The notes under the pieces: model-generated
What the model saw: only the letters and a program-made list of their open reading frames with translations
Databases searched by the model: none
Told to the model about the DNA's origin: nothing
Made by a program: the position numbers and the translations under genes
Assembly (NCBI RefSeq): GCF_025699295.1
Contig: NZ_JAILWB010000016.1
Coordinates: 1 to 64,000 of the forward strand
Length of the DNA stretch: 64,000 bases
Reading direction: 5' to 3'
Source of the DNA: Hydrogenophaga sp.
GTDB taxonomy: Bacteria > Pseudomonadota > Gammaproteobacteria > Burkholderiales > Burkholderiaceae_C
Shown here: positions 17,594 to 26,664 of the stretch, piece by piece
Layout: each line of letters opens with the position of its first letter
How positions within the stretch are numbered: the first letter of the stretch is position 1

Positions 17594-20302
17594 ATGAGCT
17601 CATTGCGTGAAGGCCCCGCCACCGTCGTCCGCCGCGAAGACTACGCCGCCCCGGCCTACTGGATCGACACCGTCGACCTGACCTTCGACCTGGACCCCGC
17701 CAAGACCCGCGTGCTCAACCGCATGCGCGTGCGCCGCAACCCCGACGTGCCGGTGCAGGCGCTGAGGCTCGACGGCGAAGAGCTCAACCTGGCGCGCGTG
17801 CTGGTCAACGGCGCGGGCTGCTCGTTCAGGATCGACGGCACCCAGCTCGTGCTGGAGAGCCTGCCGGAGGGGCACGAGCCCTTCGACCTGGAGATCTTCA
17901 CCATCTGCGTGCCCGAGAAGAACACGCAGCTCATGGGCCTGTACGTCAGCCAGGGCACCTTCTTCACGCAGTGCGAGGCCGAGGGCTTTCGCCGCATCAC
18001 CTACTTCCTGGACCGGCCCGACGTGATGGCCAGCTACACCGTGACGCTGCGCGCCGACAAGGCGAAGTACCCGGTGCTGCTGTCCAACGGCAACCTGGTG
18101 GAAGAAGGCCCCCTGGAAGGTGCCGGCAACGAGGGCCGGCACTTCGCGAAATGGGTCGACCCGCACAAGAAGCCGTGTTACCTGTTCGCGCTCGTCGCGG
18201 GCCAGCTGGTCGCTCGCGAACAGCGCATCCGCTCGCGCGCCGGCAAGGACCACCTGCTGCAGGTCTACGTGCGCCGCGGCGACATGGACAAGACCGAACA
18301 CGCCATGAACTCGCTGATCGCCAGCGTGGCCTGGGACGAGGCCCGCTTCGGCCTGCCGCTCGACCTCGATCGCTTCATGATCGTCGCCACCGCCGACTTC
18401 AACATGGGCGCGATGGAGAACAAGGGCCTCAACATCTTCAACACCAAGTACGTGCTGGCCAACAGCGCCACCGCGACCGACACCGACTTCGCCAACATCG
18501 AGTCGGTGGTGGGCCACGAGTACTTCCACAACTGGACCGGCAACCGCGTCACCTGCCGCGACTGGTTCCAGCTCAGCCTCAAGGAAGGCCTCACTGTCTT
18601 CCGCGACCAGGAATTCAGCATGGACCTGTGTGCCGAGCCCTCGGCGCGCGCGGTCAAGCGCATCGAGGACGTGCGCGTGCTGCGCACCGCGCAGTTCCCC
18701 GAAGACGCCGGCCCCATGGCCCACCCGGTGCGGCCCGACAGCTACGCCGAGATCAACAACTTCTACACCGTCACCGTCTACGAAAAAGGCGCCGAGGTCG
18801 TGCGCATGATGCAGACCCTGGTCGGCCGCGAAGGCTTTGCCAGGGGCATGAAGCTCTACTTCGAGCGCCATGATGGCCAGGCCGTCACCTGCGATGACTT
18901 CGCCCAATCCATCGCCGACGCCAACCCCGAAAGCGACCTGACCCGCCTGCTGCGGCAGTTCAAGCACTGGTACAGCCAGGCCGGCACGCCGCACGTGCTG
19001 GCCGAGGGCGTGTACGACGCCGAGACCCGCAGCTACCGGCTGACCCTCACGCAGAGCTGCGCACCCACCCCGGGCCAGGCCACCAAGGAGCCCTTCGTGA
19101 TCCCCGTGTCGCTCGGCCTGCTGAGCGCCGATGGTCGCGAACTGCCGCTGCAGCTGGCCCACTGGGGTGCACCCGAGGCGGGCAGCCGCACCTTCGTGCT
19201 CACGCAGGCCAGCGAGACCTTCACCTTCGTCAACCTCGACAGCGCGCCCGTGCCCTCGCTGCTGCGCGGCTTCTCGGCACCCGTGGTGCTCGACTGCCAC
19301 TACACCGACGCGCAACTGCTCACCCTGCTCGCGTCCGACCCCGACCCCTTCAACCGCTGGGAAGCCGGCCAGCGCCTGGCCCTGCGCCGCGCGCTCATGG
19401 CCATCCTGAGCGACGGCCCTGCGCCTGAAGCGCCGCTGGACGGCGCCTTCATCGGCGCCATGCGCGACGTGCTGCGCCACCCGAACCTGGACGCGGCGTT
19501 CAAGGAACTCGTGCTCACGCTGCCGAGCGAGACCTACATCGCCGAGCAGCTCGCCGAGGTGGACCCGCAGCGCGTGCACGCGGTGCGCGAAGCCATGCGC
19601 GCCCAGCTCGCCACCGCCCTGCAGGACGACTGGGCCTGGGCCTTCGACACCCACAAGGACAACGGCGCCTACCGCCCCGACCCGCGCAGCACCGGGCGCC
19701 GGGCGCTGGCCGGTCTGGCACTCACCATGCTGTGCCTGGCGGCACGCGACAACGGTGACCCGATCTGGCCCGGCAAGGCGTACCAGCACTTCAAGGACGC
19801 CGGCAACATGACCGACCGCTTCAACGCGCTGTCGGCCCTGGTGGTGAGCGAGCACGCGCTGGCCCGCGACGCGCTTGCGCGCTTCCACGCCCTGTTCCGC
19901 GACGAGGCCCTGGTGCTCGACAAATGGTTTGCGCTGCAGGCCGGCGCGCCCGACCGTGGCGGCAACGTGCTGCCCGCGGTGCGCGCGCTGATGAAGCACC
20001 CGGACTTCCACCTCAAGAACCCCAACCGCGCGCGCAGCGTGATCTTCAGCTACTGCAGCGCCAACCCGGGCGCCTTCCACCGGGCGGACGCGGCGGGCTA
20101 CCTGTTCTGGAGCGAGCGCGTGGTCGAACTCGACGCCTTCAACCCGCAGGTGGCGGCCCGCCTGGCGCGCGCGCTCGACCGCTGGAAGAAACTCGCCGAG
20201 CCCTACCGCAGCGCCGCGCGCGAAGCCATCGCCCGCGTCGCCGCCAAGACCGACCTGAGCAACGACGTGCGCGAGGTCGTCACCCGCGCCCTGGCAGACT
20301 GA
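17594..20302 (+). CDS. pepN: Aminopeptidase N (M1 zinc metallopeptidase)
   Basis: 902 residues, close to the usual 870-890. It trims N-terminal residues from peptides in the cytoplasm. The substrate-binding GAMEN is at about 271-275. The zinc motif HEYFH is at 308-312 with the third ligand Glu331, exactly HEXXH-X18-E. C-terminal helical domains follow (PepN type, with [12 protein letters not shown]). Placed between prfB and fbp with gaps of 18 and 14 bp, so the three are likely cotranscribed. A long antisense open frame across it is a GC artefact. Confidence 0.96.
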   Translation: MSSLREGPATVVRREDYAAPAYWIDTVDLTFDLDPAKTRVLNRMRVRRNPDVPVQALRLDGEELNLARVLVNGAGCSFRIDGTQLVLESLPEGHEPFDLEIFTICVPEKNTQLMGLYVSQGTFFTQCEAEGFRRITYFLDRPDVMASYTVTLRADKAKYPVLLSNGNLVEEGPLEGAGNEGRHFAKWVDPHKKPCYLFALVAGQLVAREQRIRSRAGKDHLLQVYVRRGDMDKTEHAMNSLIASVAWDEARFGLPLDLDRFMIVATADFNMGAMENKGLNIFNTKYVLANSATATDTDFANIESVVGHEYFHNWTGNRVTCRDWFQLSLKEGLTVFRDQEFSMDLCAEPSARAVKRIEDVRVLRTAQFPEDAGPMAHPVRPDSYAEINNFYTVTVYEKGAEVVRMMQTLVGREGFARGMKLYFERHDGQAVTCDDFAQSIADANPESDLTRLLRQFKHWYSQAGTPHVLAEGVYDAETRSYRLTLTQSCAPTPGQATKEPFVIPVSLGLLSADGRELPLQLAHWGAPEAGSRTFVLTQASETFTFVNLDSAPVPSLLRGFSAPVVLDCHYTDAQLLTLLASDPDPFNRWEAGQRLALRRALMAILSDGPAPEAPLDGAFIGAMRDVLRHPNLDAAFKELVLTLPSETYIAEQLAEVDPQRVHAVREAMRAQLATALQDDWAWAFDTHKDNGAYRPDPRSTGRRALAGLALTMLCLAARDNGDPIWPGKAYQHFKDAGNMTDRFNALSALVVSEHALARDALARFHALFRDEALVLDKWFALQAGAPDRGGNVLPAVRALMKHPDFHLKNPNRARSVIFSYCSANPGAFHRADAAGYLFWSERVVELDAFNPQVAARLARALDRWKKLAEPYRSAAREAIARVAAKTDLSNDVREVVTRALAD

Positions 20303-20316
20303 ACGGATTCCACCCC

Positions 20317-21327
20317 ATGTCCAACAAACGCATCTCCCTCACCCGCTACCTCGTCGAACAACAGCGCGTCGACGGCCACATCCCCTCGCAGCTGCGCCTG
20401 CTGCTCGAAGTGGTGGCGCGCGCCTGCAAGAGCATCAGCCAGGCCGTCAACAAGGGCGACCTCGGTGGCGTGCTCGGCGCAGCCACCACCGAGAACGTGC
20501 AGGGCGAGGTGCAGAAGAAGCTCGACATCATCGCCAACGAGGTGCTGATCGAAGCCAACGAATGGGGCGGCCACCTCGCGGCCATGGCCAGCGAGGAGAT
20601 GGACAGCATCTACGTGGTGCCCAACCGCTACCCCCAGGGCGAATACCTGCTGCTGTTCGACCCGCTCGACGGCTCCAGCAACATCGACGTGAACGTCAGC
20701 ATCGGCACCATCTTCAGCGTGCTCAAGAAGCCCGAAGGCCACACCGGCGTCAGCGAGCAGGACTTCCTGCAGCGCGGCGCGCAACAAGTGGCGGCCGGCT
20801 ACTGCGTATACGGCCCGCAGACCACGCTGGTGCTGACCGTGGGCGACGGCGTGGCCATGTTCACCCTCGACCGCGAGCAGGGCTCCTTCGTGCTCACCCA
20901 GGAGAACGTGCAGATCCCGCCCGACACGAAGGAATTCGCCATCAACATGAGCAACATGCGCCACTGGGACGCCCCGGTGAAGCGCTATGTGGACGAATGC
21001 CTGGCCGGCACCGAAGGCCCGCGCGGCAAGGACTTCAACATGCGCTGGATCGCCAGCATGGTGGCCGACGTGCACCGCATCCTCACGCGCGGCGGCATCT
21101 TCATGTACCCCTGGGACAAGCGCGAGCCCAACAAGCCCGGCAAGCTGCGCCTGATGTACGAAGCCAACCCCATGGGCTGGCTGGTCGAACAGGCCGGCGG
21201 CGCCGCCACCAACGGCAAGGAACGCATCCTGGACATCCAGCCCGCCAAGCTGCACGAACGCGTCAGCGTGATCCTGGGTTCGAAGAACGAAGTCGAGCGC
21301 GTGACCGCCTACCACCGGGAAGCCTGA
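20317..21327 (+). CDS. fbp: Fructose-1,6-bisphosphatase class I
   Basis: 336 residues. Removes the 1-phosphate of fructose-1,6-bisphosphate in gluconeogenesis and, in autotrophs, the Calvin cycle. Metal-binding DPLDGSSN is at 115-122, and the sugar-phosphate segments [12 protein letters not shown] and [12 protein letters not shown] follow. The ATG at 20317 ([12 protein letters not shown]) is the family start; the frame is open further upstream only inside pepN. Last gene of the prfB-pepN-fbp unit, just ahead of tRNA-Thr. Confidence 0.96.
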   Translation: MSNKRISLTRYLVEQQRVDGHIPSQLRLLLEVVARACKSISQAVNKGDLGGVLGAATTENVQGEVQKKLDIIANEVLIEANEWGGHLAAMASEEMDSIYVVPNRYPQGEYLLLFDPLDGSSNIDVNVSIGTIFSVLKKPEGHTGVSEQDFLQRGAQQVAAGYCVYGPQTTLVLTVGDGVAMFTLDREQGSFVLTQENVQIPPDTKEFAINMSNMRHWDAPVKRYVDECLAGTEGPRGKDFNMRWIASMVADVHRILTRGGIFMYPWDKREPNKPGKLRLMYEANPMGWLVEQAGGAATNGKERILDIQPAKLHERVSVILGSKNEVERVTAYHREA

Positions 21328-21339
21328 CCACCACCGGGC

Positions 21340-21345
21340 TATAAT
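21340..21345 (+). promoter_or_regulatory. -10 box of the tRNA-Thr gene
   Basis: A perfect TATAAT 10 bases before the tRNA 5' end. No clear -35 hexamer is seen at the usual distance, because that stretch is the fbp 3' end. Initiation would be within a few bases of the mature tRNA. Confidence 0.6.
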
Positions 21346-21355
21346 CCCGGGCGTT

Positions 21356-21431
21356 GCCGGTGTAGCTCAGTCGGTAGAGCAGCTCATTCGTAATGAGAAG
21401 GTCGGGTGTTCGATTCATCTCTCCGGCACCA
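21356..21431 (+). tRNA. tRNA-Thr (anticodon CGT)
   Basis: 76 nt including encoded CCA. D-stem GCTC/GAGC, anticodon loop TTCGTAA (CGT at 21389-21391), T-loop TTCGATT and discriminator A are in place. Two non-pairs are visible: U6-U67 in the acceptor and G27-A43 atop the anticodon stem. It reads ACG codons. Followed by its own terminator and then the accessory island. Confidence 0.95.
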
Positions 21432-21437
21432 CTATAT

Positions 21438-21470
21438 AAAAGCCCTGATTCGCAAGAGTCAGGGCTTTTT
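21438..21470 (+). terminator. Rho-independent terminator of tRNA-Thr
   Basis: Perfect 11-bp stem (AAAAGCCCTGA with its complement, 10-nt loop) ending in TTTTT. Arms 21438-21448 and 21459-21469. Confidence 0.92.
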
Positions 21471-21537
21471 CTATGTAGCCGGCGCGTAACTCCTCGATTG
21501 TGGCCTTCCCTCAGGTGTTGCCAAGGCCAAGAGTTTG

Positions 21538-22434
21538 CTACGTGGTTCGATACGGAAGCTGACTAGCCGTGACACCTTTTTTGGGGTTCATGCCGTGGCA
21601 AGCGAGAAATTTTGACAATGAACTCATTGCCAGATTGTTCTCGGGGGTAGGACCGAGAAATACGTGTTCAATTCGCATCGATTTATCAGGACTTTTGCGA
21701 ATCGAAAAAGGCTTGTAGGGGATCAACATATTTCGACCGACGCGATACTGCGCGGCATGCTCTACATAGTTCGACTGCACTGCAGATACTGCACGCCACT
21801 CCTGCTCCTCCTCGAAAGCGGGATTCTTCAGCAGCGCAGCGATGCTCAGCAAATCCAACTCCAGCGAATAGAAGCTTGCGTAGTAGGACTGCGAAGGGTG
21901 CGCTTCGCACTCACCTTTTGGGCCAGCCGCATGTGCGAAATTGAGGAAGCCTTCAACAACCTTGCAGCCTATGGCATGTTGCTGGTCTCTGCTGTAGACG
22001 CACCGACCAATCTGAAACCCTTGCACAGCAGCACAGTCAGCAAGATGGCCGGGATCAAATCCCAAGCTTATGCCGTTCCCATGGGGGGTATAGCCACGCC
22101 ACTGACTCAACAGGTTACCCGCTTCCGTAAAGCAAACAACAAATAGCCCATGTCCATCGGCCAACCTCATGTCGATCCATGCGCGCAACTGCTCCACCAA
22201 GTCGGTCGGATAGTTGGAGCCTGCTGTCACTGTTGTCAAGGCCAACCCGAAGACGCGAACAGCGTGCCTCAGTTCAGACGAGTCATTGAAGTAGTGGATA
22301 TCGGACCCCCACAACTGTGCTGACTTGGCAATGCCAAGCAATGCTTGATAGCCCGTGTAGTGATATAGCAAGCCAGCTGGCGAAGAGGAATACAGTGATC
22401 GTCGAATTGGTTCGAGCACCGCTTTTTCCGACAT
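21538..22434 (-). CDS. DUF2971 domain protein
   Basis: 298 residues. It opens with LLYHYTGYQALLGIAKSAQLWGSDIHYFNDSSE, the signature of the DUF2971 family. WRGYTPHGNGISLGF, EEEQEWRAV and a C-terminal FLGP are also typical. The biochemical role is not established; members are often found in accessory or defence regions. GGAGG lies eight bases before the ATG at 22434. Base composition is clearly more AT-rich than the neighbours, which suggests transfer. It lies between tRNA-Thr and the fic region. Confidence 0.82.
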   Translation of the reverse strand: MSEKAVLEPIRRSLYSSSPAGLLYHYTGYQALLGIAKSAQLWGSDIHYFNDSSELRHAVRVFGLALTTVTAGSNYPTDLVEQLRAWIDMRLADGHGLFVVCFTEAGNLLSQWRGYTPHGNGISLGFDPGHLADCAAVQGFQIGRCVYSRDQQHAIGCKVVEGFLNFAHAAGPKGECEAHPSQSYYASFYSLELDLLSIAALLKNPAFEEEQEWRAVSAVQSNYVEHAAQYRVGRNMLIPYKPFSIRKSPDKSMRIEHVFLGPTPENNLAMSSLSKFLACHGMNPKKGVTASQLPYRTT

Positions 22435-22660
22435 AGAGCATCCTCCGAAGAAAAAATTAGACGTTGAAGCATACGTTCAGCAAGAAGTGGCCCCGCTTGT
22501 CTGAACAGTTTTACCCCGGGAGATAAGAGACTGCGTGCGGGTTGAAGAGATCCAGAGCTGTCCCACCAATTCTGGTAAGCCAATCGATTCCAAGAATGAC
22601 CGCCCATTCATTGAAGAACTTCCCAACGGGTCAAAGCGTAGCGATCCCGGATCACGGAAG

Positions 22661-22897
22661 TCATTGCGCGGTTTTCGCCGCGGGCCCTGCCCGCTCCATG
22701 CGGAAGTGGTTGGCTTCGGTGGGGGCTGGCGGATCGATGGGCTGGTGCATGGCTTCGTAGGCCTGGATCAAGGTGGTGAGCACATCCAGCCGATCGCCCT
22801 CGGACGTGCCCAGCGCAGGGTCGCTTTCCATCAAGGCAGACACCTCGACGAGGGTTGCCTTGTAGTCAGCTTCGGTGTGGATGGGTTGAATTTCCAT
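22661..22897 (-). pseudogene. HigA-like antitoxin N-terminal fragment (no HTH)
   Basis: 78 residues. MEIQPIHTEADY..., GTSEGDRLDVLTTLIQAYEAMHQPIDPP and EANHFRMERAG follow the N-terminal part of HigA antitoxins closely. The helix-turn-helix that should start after FRME is absent; the frame ends seven codons later. No higB toxin lies upstream, where the fic operator sits instead. It is most likely a decayed antitoxin. A less likely reading is a working short partner of the divergent Fic protein. The 22435-22660 stretch beyond it holds no gene I can support. Confidence 0.6.
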
Positions 22898-22923
22898 GAA
22901 AGCCTGTTTGAATACCGGCCAAT

Positions 22924-22947
22924 CATATTAAAGAATGCTTTAATATG
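22924..22947. promoter_or_regulatory. Perfect 24-bp palindrome, probable operator
   Basis: Arms CATATTAAAG (22924-22933) and CTTTAATATG (22938-22947) with spacer AATG, no mismatch. It lies between the divergent HigA-like fragment and fic, 31 bp before the fic start, in a strongly AT-rich patch. The site fits an autoregulatory operator. Confidence 0.75.
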
Positions 22948-22978
22948 ACAACCCTCTGTTTAAGCAAGCTTTCATTCC

Positions 22979-24124
22979 ATGCGCACCACCGGCACCTACG
23001 TCACCGTCACCACCCTGGGTGAAGCCGTCAAGGCCTTCGTGCCGCGTCCGCTGCCGCCGTCAAAGCCACCCCTGGAGGCGGCCGCCATCCTGGAGCGCAA
23101 CCACCTCGCTCAACTCGCCTTGGCACGCCTGTCCGGCGTATCGGGGCTGGTGCCATCGGTGGACTGGCTGCTCTACAGCGCCATCCGCAAGGAGGCCTTG
23201 CTCACCTCGCAGATCGAGGGCACGCAAGCGACGCTGACGGACCTCTTTGACGAGGAGGCGGGGTTTGCCGTGAGCAACACGGACGATGTGGAAGAGGTGA
23301 CCAACTACCTGCGCGCCTTTCGCCTCGTGCGCGACAACCTGCGCAAACCGCGAGGCTTGCCCATCAGCATGCGCCTGCTCAATGACGCGCATCGGCTGCT
23401 GCTCGATGGCGCCCGGGGTTCGGGCAAACAGCCTGGTGAGTTGCGCAAGTCCCAGAACTGGATTGGCGGCACACGCCCGGGCAATGCGGCTTTCGTGCCG
23501 CCACCGGCTGAAAAGCTGCCCGACTTGCTGAGCGAGATGGAGCGCTTCATCCACGACCCGGAGCCCACGCTCCCGCCCCTGGTGCGGGTGGCGCTGGTGC
23601 ACGCACAATTCGAGACCATCCACCCCTACCTGGATGGCAACGGCCGCATCGGGCGCCTGTTCATCGCCGCGCTGATGGAGGCCTGGGGCCTCTTGCCCGA
23701 GCCCTTGATGTACCTCAGCGGCTATCTGAAGAAGCACCAGGCCGAGTACTACCGCCGCCTCTCTGCTGTGCGCACCAAAGGCGACTGGGAAGGCTGGGTC
23801 GGATTCTTCCTGGAAGGTGTGGAGCTGGCGGCAGTTGAGGCCGAGCGCGCCATCGTGTCCATTGCCAGCCTGGTGACGGCCGACCGCCGCCGCCTGCTGG
23901 ACGCACCCAAGTCCACCCCGGCCAGCTACCGCCTGTTCGAACTGCTGCCACTGATGCCACGATTCACCGTCGAGCAGGTGCGGCAGCGTTTGAATACCAG
24001 CTTCCCCACCGCCAACGCCGCCGTGAAGGTGCTGGAAGGCCTGGGCATCGTGACCGAGTTCACCGGGCAGAAGAAGCACCGCAACTACAGCTATCAGGCC
24101 TACATCGACCTCATGACGCGCTGA
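22979..24124 (+). CDS. Fic family protein (class II, with C-terminal winged helix)
   Basis: 381 residues. The Fic core HPYLDGNGRIGR (about 215-226) carries the catalytic His. Such proteins usually add AMP to a target Ser/Thr/Tyr. An N-terminal inhibitory helix TSQIEG at 76-81 fits the (S/T)xxxE(G/N) rule, so activity should be self-inhibited. The last ~80 residues (FTVEQVRQRLNTSFPTANAAVKVLEGLG) form a winged helix that may bind DNA, perhaps the palindrome upstream. The target is unknown. Confidence 0.92.
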   Translation: MRTTGTYVTVTTLGEAVKAFVPRPLPPSKPPLEAAAILERNHLAQLALARLSGVSGLVPSVDWLLYSAIRKEALLTSQIEGTQATLTDLFDEEAGFAVSNTDDVEEVTNYLRAFRLVRDNLRKPRGLPISMRLLNDAHRLLLDGARGSGKQPGELRKSQNWIGGTRPGNAAFVPPPAEKLPDLLSEMERFIHDPEPTLPPLVRVALVHAQFETIHPYLDGNGRIGRLFIAALMEAWGLLPEPLMYLSGYLKKHQAEYYRRLSAVRTKGDWEGWVGFFLEGVELAAVEAERAIVSIASLVTADRRRLLDAPKSTPASYRLFELLPLMPRFTVEQVRQRLNTSFPTANAAVKVLEGLGIVTEFTGQKKHRNYSYQAYIDLMTR

Positions 24125-24158
24125 ACATGCCGCGCGTTGCCGCTCGAGCCACCGTCTT

Positions 24159-25406
24159 CTACCCGAACCGCCCCGGCGAAAACGGCCCCACGTCCACCCT
24201 TGGTGTCGCGCCCGCCATCATCGCTGCCAGCAGTTCCCCGGTGATGGGCCCCAGCGTAAAGCCCTGGTGGCCGTGGCCGAAGGCGCACCACATGCCGGGC
24301 ACGTCGGGCACGGCGCCGAAGACGGGTTTCATGTCGGGCATGCAGGGGCGTGTGCCCATCCAGGGTTCGGGGTCCACGCGTTCGCCGAGCGGGAAGGTCT
24401 GGCGCGCGATGCGTTCGGCGGCGTCGAGCTGGCCAGAGGTTCGGGGGGCGTCGGGCCGCGCGAGTTCGGCGCCGGTGGTGAGCCGCAGGCCGTCTTTCAT
24501 GGGCGCGACCACGTAGCCGTATTCGGCATCGATGACGGTGCTGTTCAGCGGCTTGCCCGGCAGCGGTGCGTAGTGCATGTGGTAGCCGCGCTTGGGGATC
24601 ACCGGTGCGCTGTAGCCGAAGCGTGATGTGAGCTGCATGGTCCACGGCCCCAGCGCCACGACCACCTGTTTCGCTTCCAGCGTCGCGCCGCCAGTGGTGT
24701 CCACCTGCCAGCCGCCGGCTTCGGTTCTGCGCAATGTCATGGCGTCGCCCAGGTGCACGGAGCCGCCGCGCTGTTCGAACAGGCGCGCATAGGCCTGCAC
24801 CAGGTCGCCGGGGCTGCGGATGGCCACGGGGTCGGTCCAGCGCACGGCACCGGCGAACGCGCCCGTCAGCGCGGGCTCTTCCCTGGCCACGTCCGCGCCC
24901 GTGAGCTTGGTGTGCTGCACGCCGCTCTGGACGCGCGCGTCGGCGTCCTGGAAGGCGCCTTGCAGCGCGCGCTCGCCGCGGTAGAGCATGAGGTAACCCT
25001 GGCCGGCCACGAGATCGTTCGCACCCGCGTCGTGCATCAGCTGCTGGTGCGTCTCCAGCGAGTGCGCTATCAGGGTCTCGTACTCGCGCGAGATCCGCGC
25101 ATGGGGCGCGGGCGCTGAGTTGCGGTAGTACGCCCACAGGGGGCCGAGCAGGCGCGCAACATCGGCCGCGCGGTAGCGCACGTCGATGCGCCGGTTGCCC
25201 GCGCCCGAGAGCAGGAAACCCGGCTCGCGCGGCAAGGCATAGGGCGCGATGGCTTCGCGCTGGATGATGCCGGCGTTGCCGTAAGAAGTCTCGAGGCCGG
25301 GCGCGCGCCGATCGAGCAGGGCGACGGACTGGCCACGGGCCTGCAGATGCAGTGCACAACCCACACCCACCATGCCTGCGCCGAGAACGATGATGTCGTG
25401 TGTCAT
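24159..25406 (-). CDS. FAD-dependent oxidoreductase, DadA-like
   Basis: About 415 residues of the D-amino-acid dehydrogenase/glycine oxidase family. The N-terminal Rossmann motif is IVLGAGMVGVGCALHL, then YGNAGIIQREAIAPYALP as in DadA. The C-terminal GHGHQGFTLGPITGELLA contacts FAD. It probably oxidises a D-amino acid or a related amine; the substrate is uncertain. Starts at 25406 or 25418 are both possible, neither with a strong ribosome site. Convergent with fic and divergent from the porin. Confidence 0.85.
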   Translation of the reverse strand: MTHDIIVLGAGMVGVGCALHLQARGQSVALLDRRAPGLETSYGNAGIIQREAIAPYALPREPGFLLSGAGNRRIDVRYRAADVARLLGPLWAYYRNSAPAPHARISREYETLIAHSLETHQQLMHDAGANDLVAGQGYLMLYRGERALQGAFQDADARVQSGVQHTKLTGADVAREEPALTGAFAGAVRWTDPVAIRSPGDLVQAYARLFEQRGGSVHLGDAMTLRRTEAGGWQVDTTGGATLEAKQVVVALGPWTMQLTSRFGYSAPVIPKRGYHMHYAPLPGKPLNSTVIDAEYGYVVAPMKDGLRLTTGAELARPDAPRTSGQLDAAERIARQTFPLGERVDPEPWMGTRPCMPDMKPVFGAVPDVPGMWCAFGHGHQGFTLGPITGELLAAMMAGATPRVDVGPFSPGRFG

Positions 25407-25619
25407 GGTGGAACTCATTCTAGTTGCTACGGTTTTTGTTGCATGCCGATGACAGCCCTTGGGGTCTGTGGGGCCAATGTTGTAAATATCGGGAAACCCC
25501 TGTTGCATTACACCGAGGTAATGGTCCCGTTATTTTCGACCCATAGACTCCGAATTACTTCCTGCATGGTGCAGGGAGCACGGGCAAAGAGCCCTGCATC
25601 GTTTTATCGGAGCATCCAA

Positions 25620-26594
25620 ATGAAAAAGAGCCTTATCGCTCTCGCCGCGTTGGCCACCCTGGCCGCCGCGGGCACCGCATCGGCGCAGTCCAGCGTCACC
25701 GTCTACGGCATCGTCGACCTGTCGGTCGGTTCGCAGGAAGTGAACGGTGTGTCCACCACCCAAATGTCCAGCGGCGACCTGTCCACCAGCCGCCTGGGTT
25801 TCCGCGGCACCGAGGATCTTGGCGGCGGTCTTCGCGCCAACTTCCAGCTCGAAGCACCCCTGACCGTGGACGACGGCAACATCGGCGGCCTGCGCTTCAC
25901 ACGCGCCTCGTGGGTGGGCCTGTCGGGCGGCTTCGGCGCGGTGCGCATGGGCCTGATGAACTCGGCCTACAAGGACGTCTTCGATCTGGGCCAGTCTCAG
26001 AACCTGTACGACTCGGTCTTCTCCCCATACAACGTGGCGTACGGCGGCATCGGGCAGTACACCGGCCGTCCTGGCAACACCCTTCGCTACGACACCCCCA
26101 GCTTTGGCGGCGTCAGCGCTTCGGCCAACTACACGTTCAGCGAAGACACCGGTGCGCAGATCGGCGCCTTGAACGTTCGCTACACCGGTGGTCCTCTGGC
26201 CGTGGGCGTGGCCATTCAGAACCAGCGTCCGGACAACGTGGCCAACAACACCGACCACACCATCCTGTCGGCTTCTTACGACTTCGGCGTTGCCCGCATT
26301 TCGGGCAGCTACCAGTTGGTGGACACCGATGCCGGCAACGAGGACAAGGAACTGTCGCTGGGCGTGACGGTGCCGTTCGGCGCGTTCACCGTGTCCGCCG
26401 GCTATGCCCGCGGTGACTCCGAGAATGCAGCCGGCGCCACCGTCTACGAAGGCTCAGCCTTCGCACTGGGTGGCACCTACGCGCTGTCCAAGCGCACGAC
26501 CGTGTACGTGGCCTATCTGGATGGCGAGCGCGAGACCGCCGGCGTCAAGACCGACAACGGCCGCTACGCCATGGGCCTGCGCCACAGCTTCTGA
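25620..26594 (+). CDS. Gram-negative porin (Burkholderiales type)
   Basis: 324 residues. The signal peptide MKKSLIALAALATLAAAGTASA is followed by QSSVTVYGIVDLSVG, the standard first strand of the Porin_4 family. It ends with YAMGLRHSF and the terminal Phe needed for outer-membrane insertion. It forms a trimeric diffusion pore. Preceded by a 213-bp region with a CATTAC-N6-GTAATG palindrome (25506-25523) and followed by a strong terminator. Separates the DadA-like gene from the sox cluster. Confidence 0.95.
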   Translation: MKKSLIALAALATLAAAGTASAQSSVTVYGIVDLSVGSQEVNGVSTTQMSSGDLSTSRLGFRGTEDLGGGLRANFQLEAPLTVDDGNIGGLRFTRASWVGLSGGFGAVRMGLMNSAYKDVFDLGQSQNLYDSVFSPYNVAYGGIGQYTGRPGNTLRYDTPSFGGVSASANYTFSEDTGAQIGALNVRYTGGPLAVGVAIQNQRPDNVANNTDHTILSASYDFGVARISGSYQLVDTDAGNEDKELSLGVTVPFGAFTVSAGYARGDSENAAGATVYEGSAFALGGTYALSKRTTVYVAYLDGERETAGVKTDNGRYAMGLRHSF

Positions 26595-26630
26595 TTTTCC
26601 AAGCCCACAACTCTCCAAGGCTTGTTCACA

Positions 26631-26660
26631 CCCGCCACCTTTACAGGTGGCGGGTTTTTT
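26631..26660 (+). terminator. Rho-independent terminator of the porin gene
   Basis: 9-bp perfect stem CCCGCCACC/GGTGGCGGG (loop TTTACA) followed by six T at 26655-26660. It lies between the porin and convergent soxB. The opposite strand has no T run, so it serves mainly the porin. Confidence 0.92.
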
Positions 26661-26664
26661 GCGT

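Noticed and set aside
17600..20080. 826-codon open frame antisense to pepN
   Set aside because: Shadow of a high-GC gene; repetitive His/Gly/Val-rich translation with no motif, while pepN on the other strand has full M1 motifs.
21432..24160. Direct repeat of the tRNA-Thr 3' end as an att site
   Set aside because: I searched by eye for a second copy and found none.
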